Positions 8,099-16,902 of a stretch of DNA of 64,000 bases are shown here, in pieces. A model generated the notes under the pieces. The model was not told where the DNA came from and did not search any database. It worked only from the letters and a program-made list of their open reading frames with translations. The number at the start of each line of letters is the position of its first letter. The first letter of the stretch is position 1. Origin of the DNA: Metaruminococcus_A sp900762715 (GTDB lineage: Bacteria > Bacillota > Clostridia > Oscillospirales > Ruminococcaceae); assembly GCA_048204295.1 (NCBI GenBank), contig DBFBLF010000014.1, positions 1 through 64,000 on the forward strand, in the 5' to 3' direction. A program made the position numbers and the translations under genes.

Positions 8099-10291
8099 AT
8101 GGGCACGCAGAGACTGGCACGGTTTGGTTATGGTTATGCCGCCGCTTTGCTTGCGGCCGCAATTTTAGGCGCCGGGAAACTTGTTTGGTGTTTCCCGGTG
8201 CTTCTGGTTCTGCTTATAGCCGGGCTTTGTATCAGGCCGCTGCGGAAAAATCAGACCTTTTGGTGCGTGATGTCCGCGGCTGTTTTGGCTTTCGGCGTCT
8301 TTTTCATTTATACCCGCACTGTTTATGAACCAGCGGAGCGGCTGGAAGGCCAAACCGTAACAGTAAAGGCGGTAGTTGAAGATTACGGACCTTGGTACAA
8401 TATGTATAATTACGAATTGAAATTACTGGAGGTAGATGGTTGGACAGTTGCTCCGACCAGCGTGATCTATAGCGTCCGGGAAAACCTAGGTGCGGATTAC
8501 GGCGACGTCATTGAAACCCAGATGAAGTTTACCGTAAATGAACCGGCGGAGGGAAAAGTCCTGGGCGATTACTATAAATCCCACGGCCTGTTTTTGAAAA
8601 GCTACGCAGTTTATAAATCGGAGCTGGCAGTTGAACCTGCCTCCGGATTCAACCTTGAAGCTTCTTTCCGCATTCTCCGCGACCGGCTCAGCGAGTCCAT
8701 TGGGAACCACATGTCTGCCGAAAACGCCAATATCACCACCGGGATGCTGCTGGGCGGGACGTCAAACCTGAGCGAGCTCACCCGGACGACTTTCAGCCGG
8801 GCAGGGATTACTCACCTGTTCAGTGTTTCGGGCATGCATTTGACAATCGTAATTCAGCTGACCATGGGCTTCCTGACGCTTTTGCGGTTCAATAAACGGC
8901 TTGCTTCCGGAATTGGGATTTTCGCCGTTGTCGGTTTCATGCTTCTCGCGGGCTGTACGCCTTCTGTTCTCCGTGCCGGTATTACAATGCTGATCCTTCT
9001 GACCGGCCAGATTTTCCGCCGCCCCGCAAACGGGCTCAATTCGTTGGGAATCGCCTGCCTGCTGATCTGCCTTTCAAATCCCTATACCATGTACGATATT
9101 GGGTTTCTTCTTTCTGTTACCGCAACGCTGGGAATCCTGCTGTTTGCACGCCCGCTTGGGGATTTGATCTGCGGATGGCTGAAAATCACCGGGCCGTCTG
9201 GAAGGAATACGGTTTCTTTGTTTACCGTATCAATTGCGGCGGTCTTGGGTACCCTTCCGGTCAACCTCCTCTGTTTTCAGGAAATCTCGCTGATTGGTAT
9301 TTTACTGAATCCGGTGATCAACCTCTTTGTCAGTATTGCCATGTTCGCTGGTTTTCTGACGGCATTCTTTGGGCTCGTCCCGTTTTTAAATCCGCTTGCC
9401 TCGCTCTTTGGGGCAATCTGCTCCTGGTCGGTGACTGCTATTGACCGCGGGGCAGGCGTGGCAGTGAAACTGCCGTTTGCCTACCTGCCGCTCGGAGACG
9501 GGTATATTCAGGTTTGGTTTTTTCTCAGTATCATCGGCTTCCTTCTGTACAGGGCTTATTGGCGGCGCAAGCCGAAAGCCCTGGCTGCAGTGGTTACGGC
9601 CTCTGTTTTACTGTTAGCGGTTCCGCTGGCGGCGGATAATTTCCTGACGGCTCATTCAATTGCGGTGACCGCTGTACGTGCGGAAGATGAATCCGGCGTT
9701 TTAATTCAGGCGGGAGGGGTCAACGTCGTTTTCGGCTGTACTGATTATTCAGCCGGAACTGCCCTGCGCCGCGAGCTGATGGCGAAGGGCGTGAAACAGA
9801 TTGATCTCTACGTCCAGCCGGACGGAGTAAGGAAATCGGGACAGATTACGGAGGACTTCGCGGATATTTTTGAGGTCAAATATCTTGCGCTTAACAACGA
9901 AGCGTTTGATACCCAGAGCTACCCGTATGGAATGAAAGATGAACAGCTTCTTTCGACGGAAGGTGCAGAGCTCAGCTATCCCAATGGAACTGTGGTCCGG
10001 GTATATGGAAGAGAAGACCCGGTACTGGAAGTCTTTTACCAGGGAGAGTATTATATGGCTGTGCTCGACCTGAAGGATGCGCTCTCCTCTTTGGAGGAAA
10101 AAACGGCAAGGCTGGTGACGGCGGCCGGGTTGACGACCGACCGGAATGATATTCCGGCGGAACAGATTATGCTTCTCACCCCGCGGGAGGAGGCCGAAAG
10201 CCAAAGTGAAACCATTATTCCCGCCTATGAGGCGGTCCGGACCACCCTGTTATATCCGGATTGGGGCGGGGTTTTTAAGCAGATGAAGTGA
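8099..10291 (+). CDS. comEC: ComEC/Rec2 family DNA-uptake channel
   Basis: An integral membrane protein expected to carry single-stranded DNA across the membrane during transformation. Domains in order: an N-terminal membrane and OB-like region (to about 190), the ComEC/Rec2 competence domain with the signature SRAGITHLFSVSGMHLTIV, many membrane helices to about 500, and a C-terminal region in the position of the metallo-beta-lactamase domain. In that last region the usual HPDxDH zinc signature is absent; the matching stretch reads VQPDGVRKSG. The nuclease-like domain is therefore probably inactive. ATG 8099 is chosen over 8042 because hydrophobic sequence and a weak GGCAGGAC site follow the expected pattern. 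The adjacent holA is a common arrangement in Clostridia. Confidence 0.9.
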   Translation: MGTQRLARFGYGYAAALLAAAILGAGKLVWCFPVLLVLLIAGLCIRPLRKNQTFWCVMSAAVLAFGVFFIYTRTVYEPAERLEGQTVTVKAVVEDYGPWYNMYNYELKLLEVDGWTVAPTSVIYSVRENLGADYGDVIETQMKFTVNEPAEGKVLGDYYKSHGLFLKSYAVYKSELAVEPASGFNLEASFRILRDRLSESIGNHMSAENANITTGMLLGGTSNLSELTRTTFSRAGITHLFSVSGMHLTIVIQLTMGFLTLLRFNKRLASGIGIFAVVGFMLLAGCTPSVLRAGITMLILLTGQIFRRPANGLNSLGIACLLICLSNPYTMYDIGFLLSVTATLGILLFARPLGDLICGWLKITGPSGRNTVSLFTVSIAAVLGTLPVNLLCFQEISLIGILLNPVINLFVSIAMFAGFLTAFFGLVPFLNPLASLFGAICSWSVTAIDRGAGVAVKLPFAYLPLGDGYIQVWFFLSIIGFLLYRAYWRRKPKALAAVVTASVLLLAVPLAADNFLTAHSIAVTAVRAEDESGVLIQAGGVNVVFGCTDYSAGTALRRELMAKGVKQIDLYVQPDGVRKSGQITEDFADIFEVKYLALNNEAFDTQSYPYGMKDEQLLSTEGAELSYPNGTVVRVYGREDPVLEVFYQGEYYMAVLDLKDALSSLEEKTARLVTAAGLTTDRNDIPAEQIMLLTPREEAESQSETIIPAYEAVRTTLLYPDWGGVFKQMK

Positions 10292-10302
10292 GGAGGCGGA
10301 TT

Positions 10303-11346
10303 ATGCCGAGAATTGATTTTAAAAAGCTGGGTGGAGAAATCAAGAAAAACGAGCTTTCCGGCGCATATTTTTTGTACGGCAGTGAACAATATCTGCTCTC
10401 TAAATATTTGGAGAGGCTCCTCAAGCGGGCCGTTCCTTCCATGCCCGCATTTAACCTTCAGAAATTTGAGGCGGAAAAAGGGCAGCTCGACTGGAATGCG
10501 GTTGAAGACGCCGTCCAAAACCTGCCGATGATGTCCCCCCGCAAGGCGGTTGTTCTGCACGACCTGAACCCCGAGCAGCTCCCGGCTGAGGAGACAAAAC
10601 GGTTCCAGAAGCTTGTGGAAGAGCTACCGGATACCGCCATACTGGTCGTTTATGTCTCAGGGCTCGACCTGCCGGTGAAAGTGAGCCGGAAGGTACAGAA
10701 TTTCTTAAAATTTATGGAGAAAAACGGAACCGTGGTGGAATTTGCGCCTCTTTCCAAAAACGACCTGGGGAAATACCTTGTCGATGAGGCGGCCAAGGCG
10801 GGGTGCTTTTTATCTGCCGCTGTGGCCGGCAGGATGGTTGAGGCCTGCGGGCCGGACCTTACCCCTCTTCTCACCAACCTGGAAAAACTGATTGCGTTTA
10901 CGGGCAAGGGGGAAATTACCGCCGAAGCTGTGGACGGCCTTGTGGAAAAAACGATGGACGCAACTGCTTTCGACCTCGCCAACGCCCTGCTACGCGGCAA
11001 TCTTGACGCTGCTCTACAGGCGGTGGCAGAGCTCAAAGCGCAGAGGGTAGAGCCTATTATGGTCGCGGGCGCCCTCAACAGCGCCTTTATTGACCTGTAC
11101 CGCGCTAAATGCGCCCTTGCCGCCGGAAAGACCGCGGCGGATGTGACCGCCGACTTTGGTTATAATCCCCGGGTGCGTTTCCGGGTGGATAATGCTTTCC
11201 GAAGTGCCGGCAGGACAGAGACCGAGGCGCTTCGCCGGGCTGTCCGCCTGCTGCGCCGGCTCGACCTTCAGCTCAAGTCCAGCAAGGCGGATTCTTATGA
11301 ACTTCTGGAAACGACGCTGGTCCGGATTCAGGCTGGAAAAGAGTGA
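10303..11346 (+). CDS. holA: DNA polymerase III delta subunit
   Basis: The delta subunit opens the beta sliding clamp within the clamp-loader complex. At 347 aa it has the normal length. Recognisable parts are the N-terminal AAA-like segment (AYFLYGSEQYLLSKY), the middle PDTAILVVYVSG segment and the C-terminal collar helices (LRRLDLQLKSSKADSYELLE). ATG 10303 is preferred because AGGAGG at 10291-10296 precedes it; the GTG at 10288 overlaps that site. It follows comEC by 11 bp and its stop overlaps the start of the next gene, so the three genes are probably one transcript. Confidence 0.93.
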   Translation: MPRIDFKKLGGEIKKNELSGAYFLYGSEQYLLSKYLERLLKRAVPSMPAFNLQKFEAEKGQLDWNAVEDAVQNLPMMSPRKAVVLHDLNPEQLPAEETKRFQKLVEELPDTAILVVYVSGLDLPVKVSRKVQNFLKFMEKNGTVVEFAPLSKNDLGKYLVDEAAKAGCFLSAAVAGRMVEACGPDLTPLLTNLEKLIAFTGKGEITAEAVDGLVEKTMDATAFDLANALLRGNLDAALQAVAELKAQRVEPIMVAGALNSAFIDLYRAKCALAAGKTAADVTADFGYNPRVRFRVDNAFRSAGRTETEALRRAVRLLRRLDLQLKSSKADSYELLETTLVRIQAGKE

Positions 11347-11951
11347 TGGCGGGGATGGAGAAGATTAATATTCGGCAAATTGTCATATTAGAGGGCAAAT
11401 ATGACAAAATTAAGCTTGAATCTTTGGTGAATACGGTTATAATAAGAACGGATGGTTTTAGGATTTACAAAGACCGTGAGAAGCAGAAGATGATCCGCAA
11501 TCTTGCAAAGGAATACGGCGCGGTCATCGCGACCGATTCGGATGCCGCCGGATTTCAAATCCGCGGCTTTCTCCAGTCCCTGCTTAAAGACTGCAAGGTC
11601 TACCATCTTTATATTCCGGATGTATACGGAAAAGAAAAAAGGAAAGCAGCCCCTTCTAAAGAGGGGAAGCTGGGGGTGGAGGGAATACCGCTCGCCCTTT
11701 TAAAAAAAGCGCTGGAAGAATGCGGCGTCACCGCTTGTGAACCTGCCGGAAGCGGAATTACAAAAGCGGATCTGTATGAGCTTGGCTTTAGCGGACGCCC
11801 TGACAGCGCAGGAAAACGCAAACAGCTCCTGCTTGAGCTGGAATTGCCTGAGCGCCTGAGCGCCAACGCCCTTGTGGATGTACTGAATAAAAGAATGTCT
11901 AAAGAAGAGTTTTCCCGGCTGGTTGCTGGGCTGCCTGATAGGGAGAAGTGA
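11346..11951 (+). CDS. Toprim/DUF4093 protein, ribonuclease M5-like
   Basis: Probably the RNase M5 type of maturase that trims 5S rRNA precursors. The N-terminal Toprim fold shows ILEGKYD (catalytic Glu) and ATDSDAAG (the DxD metal site). The C-terminal half, which includes LYELGFSGRPDSAGKRKQLL, matches the DUF4093 domain found on RNase M5 proteins. The start ATG 11346 overlaps the holA stop by one base (TGATG), suggesting translational coupling; ATG 11355 is an alternative. I cannot separate RNase M5 from related Toprim proteins without a profile search. Confidence 0.82.
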   Translation: MAGMEKINIRQIVILEGKYDKIKLESLVNTVIIRTDGFRIYKDREKQKMIRNLAKEYGAVIATDSDAAGFQIRGFLQSLLKDCKVYHLYIPDVYGKEKRKAAPSKEGKLGVEGIPLALLKKALEECGVTACEPAGSGITKADLYELGFSGRPDSAGKRKQLLLELELPERLSANALVDVLNKRMSKEEFSRLVAGLPDREK

Positions 11952-11952
11952 A

Positions 11953-13359
11953 ATGGTATTTTCGAGCGTTACATTTTTATATGTGTTTCTGCCACTTGTA
12001 TTGTTGGTCTATTACGCCGCCCCAAAACAGCTGAAAAACCTGTTGATTTTGGTCTCCGGTGTAATTTTTTATGCCTGGGGGGAACCGGTTTACGTCTGCC
12101 TGATGCTTTTTACCACCCTGGTCGACTACACGGCGGGCAGGCTGATTGCCCGCTTTGATGAAAATCCCAGGGCGCGTTTGGTCAGCATGATTGTTGCTGT
12201 GACCATCAACCTCGCCCTTCTCTGTATCTTCAAATACAGTTCCTTTGTCATTTCAAACCTGAACCAGGTTTTCGGCCTTGCGCTCACCGATCCTGAGCTG
12301 CCGCTGCCCATCGGTATTTCCTTTTACACCTTCCAGAGTATGTCCTACACGCTGGATATGTATATGAGGAACATCACAGTGCAGAAGAATTTTATTAACT
12401 ACGCGGCCTACGTCACCCTTTTTCCGCAGATCGTCGCCGGGCCGATTGTTCGGTACAAGGAGGTTGCAACCGAGCTGGAGCACCGCACCATCACCCTGAC
12501 CAAGGTGGGAGAGGGCGTTGGAATTTTCCTGCGCGGACTGGGTAAAAAGGTGTTGCTTGCCAATAACATCGGCATGCTTTGGACAACGGTTAAAAATTCG
12601 CCGCTTGACGAGCTTTCAGTCTTAACCGCCTGGCTTGGTATCCTCGCCTTTACCTTCCAGATTTATTTTGACTTTTCCGGCTATTCCGACATGGCGGTCG
12701 GAATGGGAAAGATGATGGGCTTCAATTTTCCGCAGAACTTCAATTATCCTTACCTTTCAAAGAGCATCTCGGAGTTCTGGCGCAGATGGCACATTACGCT
12801 TGGTTCCTGGTTCCGGAGCTATGTTTATATCCCAATGGGCGGGAACCGGGTGGGGACGCTCAAACTTCTGCGCAACCTCTTGGTGGTTTGGTTCCTCACC
12901 GGCCTCTGGCATGGCGCTAGCTGGAATTTCATCCTCTGGGGCCTTTATTTCGGCGTGATTATTATCGCAGAGCGGTTTTTCCTGGGGAAATACCTGCAGA
13001 AAATACCGGCGGCACTTCAGGTGATTTATTCGTTTGTCCTTGTCGTCTTTGGCTGGGTACTCTTTGAATTTGACGACCTTGCAAATGTAGGGCAATATTT
13101 TGGCGCGATGTTCGGGAGCAACGGCGGTGTTTTGCTGGACGGCCAGTCGCTCTACCTGCTGTCCTCCTATTTGTTGTTATTAATTATCTGCGCCATTGGT
13201 GCGACCAACTACCCCAAAAAGCTGGTGGAGAAAATTTCCGGGAAGTTCCCGGTCTGGGTCCGGTATGCTTCTCCGGTTTTTGAGGTCGGCCTGCTGTTTA
13301 TCTGTACGGCCTTCCTTGTCAACTCCACCTATAATCCGTTTCTCTATTTCCGTTTTTAA
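11953..13359 (+). CDS. MBOAT family O-acyltransferase (AlgI-like)
   Basis: A polytopic membrane acyltransferase of 468 aa. It shows the AlgI/DltB hallmarks: the N-terminal FYAWGEP, FPQIVAGPIVRY in the first third, ISEFWRRWHITLGSWFRSYVYI in the centre (split here across the conserved FWRRWH), and the catalytic-type histidine in LTGLWHGASWNFILWGLYFG. Such proteins pass acetyl groups across the membrane to surface polysaccharides. The start follows the stop of the previous gene by one base, with GGGAG 8 bp before it. The DHHW gene directly downstream is the usual partner. The acceptor polymer is unknown. Confidence 0.92.
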   Translation: MVFSSVTFLYVFLPLVLLVYYAAPKQLKNLLILVSGVIFYAWGEPVYVCLMLFTTLVDYTAGRLIARFDENPRARLVSMIVAVTINLALLCIFKYSSFVISNLNQVFGLALTDPELPLPIGISFYTFQSMSYTLDMYMRNITVQKNFINYAAYVTLFPQIVAGPIVRYKEVATELEHRTITLTKVGEGVGIFLRGLGKKVLLANNIGMLWTTVKNSPLDELSVLTAWLGILAFTFQIYFDFSGYSDMAVGMGKMMGFNFPQNFNYPYLSKSISEFWRRWHITLGSWFRSYVYIPMGGNRVGTLKLLRNLLVVWFLTGLWHGASWNFILWGLYFGVIIIAERFFLGKYLQKIPAALQVIYSFVLVVFGWVLFEFDDLANVGQYFGAMFGSNGGVLLDGQSLYLLSSYLLLLIICAIGATNYPKKLVEKISGKFPVWVRYASPVFEVGLLFICTAFLVNSTYNPFLYFRF

Positions 13360-13371
13360 GGGGGTGGAATG

Positions 13372-14508
13372 ATGTCAAACGCTAAAAAAATATCTGCGAT
13401 TATCTTTTTTCTGGTCATTACGGTCATCCCGCTTTTGATTATTATTCTTCCCAAAAAAGAGTTTTCTGAGAATGAAAACCGGGTGCTGACCGCGTTTCCA
13501 AGTTTTACATGGGACAACATCCAAAGCGGAAAGTTTATGAAAGACTTTGAGGGCTTTTTTTCCGACCATTTTATTATGCGCGACGAGTGGATTGCCACCA
13601 AAACCCAAGCCGAGCTGCTGGCCGGAAAAAAAGAGGTCAACGGGGTGTTTATTCTGAAAGACCGGCTGATCCAGAAGGTGGAGGATTACGACCGCACCCT
13701 GGTCGCTAAAAACGTCAGCGCTATCAACGGGTTCGCAAAACGGGTCAAAATCCCCTGCACCATGATGTTGATCCCTACCGCCTGTGAAATCCAGAAGGAC
13801 CAGCTCGATCCGAACGTTCCGGTCCTCAACCAGAAGATGCTGATTGAGAGCGTTTACAGCAGGATGGCCGGGCAGCTTTCTACGGTGGACGTGTATTCGC
13901 CGTTGTATGCCTCAAAGGACGAGTATATTTATTATAAGACCGACCATCACTGGACCAGCCTTGGCGCCTATCTCGGCTACAGCGCGGCGTCCAGGTCGCT
14001 GGGGTACCAGACAATTTCTCTTAACAGCTTTGATATACAGCACGCCTCGCACGACTTTTACGGCACCCTTTATTCCAAGGTGATTTACGATAAAACCGGC
14101 CCGGACACCATCGATTACTATTCTTACCCCAAGGGGACAACTGTGAGCAAGGTAGTCGTGGATACTGGGAGCAGCAAAAAAAATTACGACAGCATGTATT
14201 TTAGGGAGTACCTCTCTCAAAAAGACAAGTATTCTTCCTTCTTGGGGAGTAATCAGCCTTTTGTGACGGTTCACTCCAACGCGAAAAGCGGCAAGAAACT
14301 GCTGGTGATTAAGGATTCCTACGCGAATAGCCTGGTGCCGTTTTTGACGCAGCATTACTCGGAAATCACTATGGTGGATCTGCGGTATATCAACGTCAAT
14401 TTAAATGAAAAGCTGAGCCTTGACGATTACGATCAAATCCTTTTCGCCTACAATGTTGAGTCTTTTGTGGAAGACCAGAACATTGTCAAGCTGAACTTTA
14501 CAGAATAA
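13372..14508 (+). CDS. DHHW-motif extracellular protein, partner of the MBOAT acyltransferase
   Basis: A membrane-anchored protein facing outward, with one N-terminal hydrophobic helix (ISAIIFFLVITVIPLLIIIL). The family motif appears as TDHHWTSLGAY near residue 185, and KKLLVIKDSYANSLVPFL near the C terminus resembles the SGNH/AlgX-type serine block. By analogy with AlgJ/AlgX and DltD it would take acetyl groups delivered by the MBOAT protein and attach them to a polymer. ATG 13372 is preferred to 13369 because the AAGGGGGTGG site needs the extra spacing. The gene follows the acyltransferase by 12 bp. Confidence 0.87.
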   Translation: MSNAKKISAIIFFLVITVIPLLIIILPKKEFSENENRVLTAFPSFTWDNIQSGKFMKDFEGFFSDHFIMRDEWIATKTQAELLAGKKEVNGVFILKDRLIQKVEDYDRTLVAKNVSAINGFAKRVKIPCTMMLIPTACEIQKDQLDPNVPVLNQKMLIESVYSRMAGQLSTVDVYSPLYASKDEYIYYKTDHHWTSLGAYLGYSAASRSLGYQTISLNSFDIQHASHDFYGTLYSKVIYDKTGPDTIDYYSYPKGTTVSKVVVDTGSSKKNYDSMYFREYLSQKDKYSSFLGSNQPFVTVHSNAKSGKKLLVIKDSYANSLVPFLTQHYSEITMVDLRYINVNLNEKLSLDDYDQILFAYNVESFVEDQNIVKLNFTE

Positions 14509-14544
14509 TAGAAACATCCTGAGAAAGAAAAGAGGTTACTCCCA

Positions 14545-15618
14545 ATGAAAAAGAGAATAATGGCTTTTACCCTGGCCGCGGCACTTTGCCTTACCCTGTT
14601 TGCAGGCTGCAACGGCGGCGGTGAATCGTCACAGTCTTCGTCGGAAAGCAGCTCAGAGCCGGTCGCGGTCATCAATCCTTTGACAGGGGAAGATGGGTTC
14701 AGTACGAGCGCCGTCGGCAAGCGTCCGGTCGCGGTCATGGTGAGCAATATCAAGCAGTCTCTTCCGCAATGGGGGATTAGCGACGCGGATATTGTTTATG
14801 AAGCGGTAACCGAAGGGGGAATCACCCGTCTGATGTGTATGTACGCCGATCCGGACGCGGTGCCGAAAGTTGGGCCGACCCGTTCGGTGCGAGAATACTA
14901 TCCTCAGTTCAGCGAGCCGTTCCACGCGCTGTTTGTTCACTTCGGCGGGAGCACTACGGGGTATGACGCCCTGAAAGAGTACAACATTGAAGATATTGAC
15001 GGCATGGCTTTTTCCGGCACCAGCTTTCTGCAGGACAAGGAGCGGGCAAGCAGCGGCGTTGGCAGGGAGCACACTTTCTATACCAGTACCGAGCTTTTAA
15101 AACCGGCGATTGAGAAAAAAGGATTTTCCATGTCCTACAACTGCCCGCAGGCCTTTAATTTTGTAAAAGAGGGGGAGAGCGCCTCCCTCACCGGCGGCGC
15201 GGCGGAGAAAGCGACTGTGCGCTTTTCAGGGTATACCACCGCGGTTTTCGAGTATGATCAGGCGTCCGGCAAATATTTGAAGAGCCAGTACGGACAGCCG
15301 CATATCGATGCGAATAACCAGAAACAGGTGGCGGTTGACAATGTGGTGATCCTCTACTCGCCTACTTCGCAGATTGGGGATACCTACCTCACCCGGTACG
15401 ACCTGACGGGAGGGGAGGGATACTACCTCTCCAAAGGGAAATATGAAGCGATCAATTGGAGCAAGGGCTCGTATAATTCCATGTTTAAATTTACCGACAG
15501 CGAAGGTGCTTCGGTTTCCTTCAATACCGGAAAAACATGGGTCTGCGTTGTCCCGAACAGCGAAAAGGGAGCGACTGTGCTGGAAGGCGGTTCAAATGCT
15601 TCCGGCTCGGGCGAGTAA
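14545..15618 (+). CDS. DUF3048 domain lipoprotein (YerB-like)
   Basis: A secreted lipoprotein of 357 aa. The signal peptide ends in the lipobox LFAGC (Cys22), followed by a Ser-rich linker typical of surface lipoproteins. The mature part has the DUF3048 signature VGPTRSVREYYPQF and RPVAVMVSNIKQSLPQ. The B. subtilis homologue is YerB; its function is not settled. GAAAAGAGG lies before ATG 14545. It follows the DHHW gene by 36 bp and ends in a very strong terminator, so it is probably the last gene of the 8-15.6 kb transcript. Confidence 0.9.
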   Translation: MKKRIMAFTLAAALCLTLFAGCNGGGESSQSSSESSSEPVAVINPLTGEDGFSTSAVGKRPVAVMVSNIKQSLPQWGISDADIVYEAVTEGGITRLMCMYADPDAVPKVGPTRSVREYYPQFSEPFHALFVHFGGSTTGYDALKEYNIEDIDGMAFSGTSFLQDKERASSGVGREHTFYTSTELLKPAIEKKGFSMSYNCPQAFNFVKEGESASLTGGAAEKATVRFSGYTTAVFEYDQASGKYLKSQYGQPHIDANNQKQVAVDNVVILYSPTSQIGDTYLTRYDLTGGEGYYLSKGKYEAINWSKGSYNSMFKFTDSEGASVSFNTGKTWVCVVPNSEKGATVLEGGSNASGSGE

Positions 15619-15640
15619 ACATATCCCGGCATAGCCGGTT

Positions 15641-15687
15641 TAAAACACAGGGGAGCCACCGTTTTACGGTGGCTCCCCTGTGTTTTA
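15641..15687. terminator. Strong bidirectional terminator
   Basis: A perfect inverted repeat of 22 bp arms (15641-15662 and 15666-15687) around a TTT loop, GC-rich in the middle with A and T runs at the ends. It ends the DUF3048 transcript and would also stop minus-strand transcription. Confidence 0.92.
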
Positions 15688-15824
15688 GCGCTGCATTTTA
15701 TATTAAACTTGCAGCGGTAATAGATACCGGGTCCGGCGACCAGCAGATAGGCAAAAAACAGAACAAAACGGCAGCTAAACCAATGTTCATCAAAGCGGCG
15801 GGGACGGGCAGCACTCCGAAAATA

Positions 15825-15858
15825 AAAACCGGGGATGCAAGACGGCATCCCCGGTTTT
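15825..15858. terminator. Terminator of the aroE-aroK minus-strand operon
   Basis: A perfect 14-bp stem (15825-15838 with 15845-15858). On the minus strand it lies 20 bp after the stop of the LURP-one-like gene and is followed by a T run. Between it and the terminator at 15641-15687 I see no convincing gene. Confidence 0.85.
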
Positions 15859-15878
15859 GCGGACGAAATGCAGGAGTA

Positions 15879-16349
15879 TTATCCGTTGGAGCACTTGGCG
15901 GCGTCAATAGCCAGGACAATCATCAGGCAAAGCAGGGCGTTTGCCGGATCGACAATGTCCAGCACGTAGGTATCGGTTAGCCGGAACAGTTCTTTAGAGG
16001 CCGTCATGACCGGTTGTCCGCCGGGGCTGATCACCCGGTATTCCCACTCCATAAAATCCCCGTCCACCTGCCAGCCGTTGCAGTCCAGAAAAAAGGAGGG
16101 CTTAAAAAAGGTGAATTTCTTTTTGATTTCCCCTATGCAGGCGTCTCCCAGATAGATGCGGAAGCGGGGCATAAAAGAAAAAACCTCTTCTTTGACCTGC
16201 CCCAGGTAGGCGCCCGCGGCATTGTAAATTTCAAGCCGGTGCCCCCAGGAAGCCCTGCCCTGAACGGTATAAACAATGTTGCCTGATTCATTGTAAATAT
16301 CGTAACTGTCAAACCAGGAGAATAAACGCTGTTTAAAACAAAGACGAAT
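15879..16349 (-). CDS. LURP-one/Tubby-C-like protein with apparent ATT start
   Basis: Matches the LURP-one-related family, small beta-barrel proteins of the Tubby C-terminal fold whose role in bacteria is unknown. The pattern of short strands with YDIYNESGNIVYTV, LEIYNAAGAYLGQV and FSFMPRFRIYLG is characteristic, and the C terminus carries a hydrophobic LCLMIVLAI stretch. Family members begin just before the RLCFKQRLFSW segment, yet no ATG, GTG or TTG lies there. An AGGGGG site followed 8 bp later by ATT (16349-16347) fits best. An ATG start at 16433 would lie inside aroK. The gene follows aroK by 16 bp, so it is cotranscribed. Confidence 0.75.
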   Translation of the reverse strand: MRLCFKQRLFSWFDSYDIYNESGNIVYTVQGRASWGHRLEIYNAAGAYLGQVKEEVFSFMPRFRIYLGDACIGEIKKKFTFFKPSFFLDCNGWQVDGDFMEWEYRVISPGGQPVMTASKELFRLTDTYVLDIVDPANALLCLMIVLAIDAAKCSNG

Positions 16350-16365
16350 GGTAAAAACCCCCTGT

Positions 16366-16878
16366 TCAGTGTTCGTTTTGCCGGTGCAGAAAAGCGGCAA
16401 CTTTCGCGGCCCGTTCTTCCAGAGAGCCATCCGGCAGCACAATGGTGGCGTTGGCAAGGTAAAGGCCGCTGCGGGTACGGTAGAGCGCCAGAAGCTCTTC
16501 CCGGCTCTGGGAAGCGGCAATCGGGCGGTTGGGGTCACTGTAAATCCTGCTGTAACAAACTTTAAAGGGAACGTCTAAAAAAACAATGCTTCCGCGTTTC
16601 CGGCAGAGTTCGGCGTTTGTAGGGGAGATGAGGGCGCCGCCCCCGGTCGCCACAACGGATGGATTCTGTGAAAAAGCCGCTTCCGCCAGAACGGCTGTTT
16701 CCAGCTCACGGAAATATGCCTCCCCGTGTTCATTGAAAATTTCGGGGATTGTCCTGCCGGAATGAGCGACAATGGCTTCATCCAGGTCAATGAAATCTGC
16801 CCCTGCGAGCTGGGCCGCAGCCCGGCCTACGGTGGTTTTTCCGCTGCCCATAAAGCCGCATAAAAAAATATGGTTCAT
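16366..16878 (-). CDS. aroK: Shikimate kinase
   Basis: Phosphorylates shikimate with ATP in aromatic amino acid synthesis. At 170 aa it has the normal length. It shows the Walker A loop GFMGSGKTTVGR at residues 7-18, the shikimate-binding DLDEAIVAHSGRTIPEIF, the GGGALIS loop, and the lid region RPIAASQSREEL. The gene follows aroE by 24 bp on the minus strand. No other shikimate-pathway gene is in the window. Confidence 0.96.
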   Translation of the reverse strand: MNHIFLCGFMGSGKTTVGRAAAQLAGADFIDLDEAIVAHSGRTIPEIFNEHGEAYFRELETAVLAEAAFSQNPSVVATGGGALISPTNAELCRKRGSIVFLDVPFKVCYSRIYSDPNRPIAASQSREELLALYRTRSGLYLANATIVLPDGSLEERAAKVAAFLHRQNEH

Positions 16879-16902
16879 AGTTGTACTCCCGTAGGGCTAC
16901 CG

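Noticed and set aside
15700..15824. Short hydrophobic frames on the minus strand between two terminators
   Set aside because: Two frames give a membrane-like stretch (such as MNIGLAAVLFCFLPIC), but neither has a ribosome binding site or a promoter, and one reading runs into the terminator hairpin.
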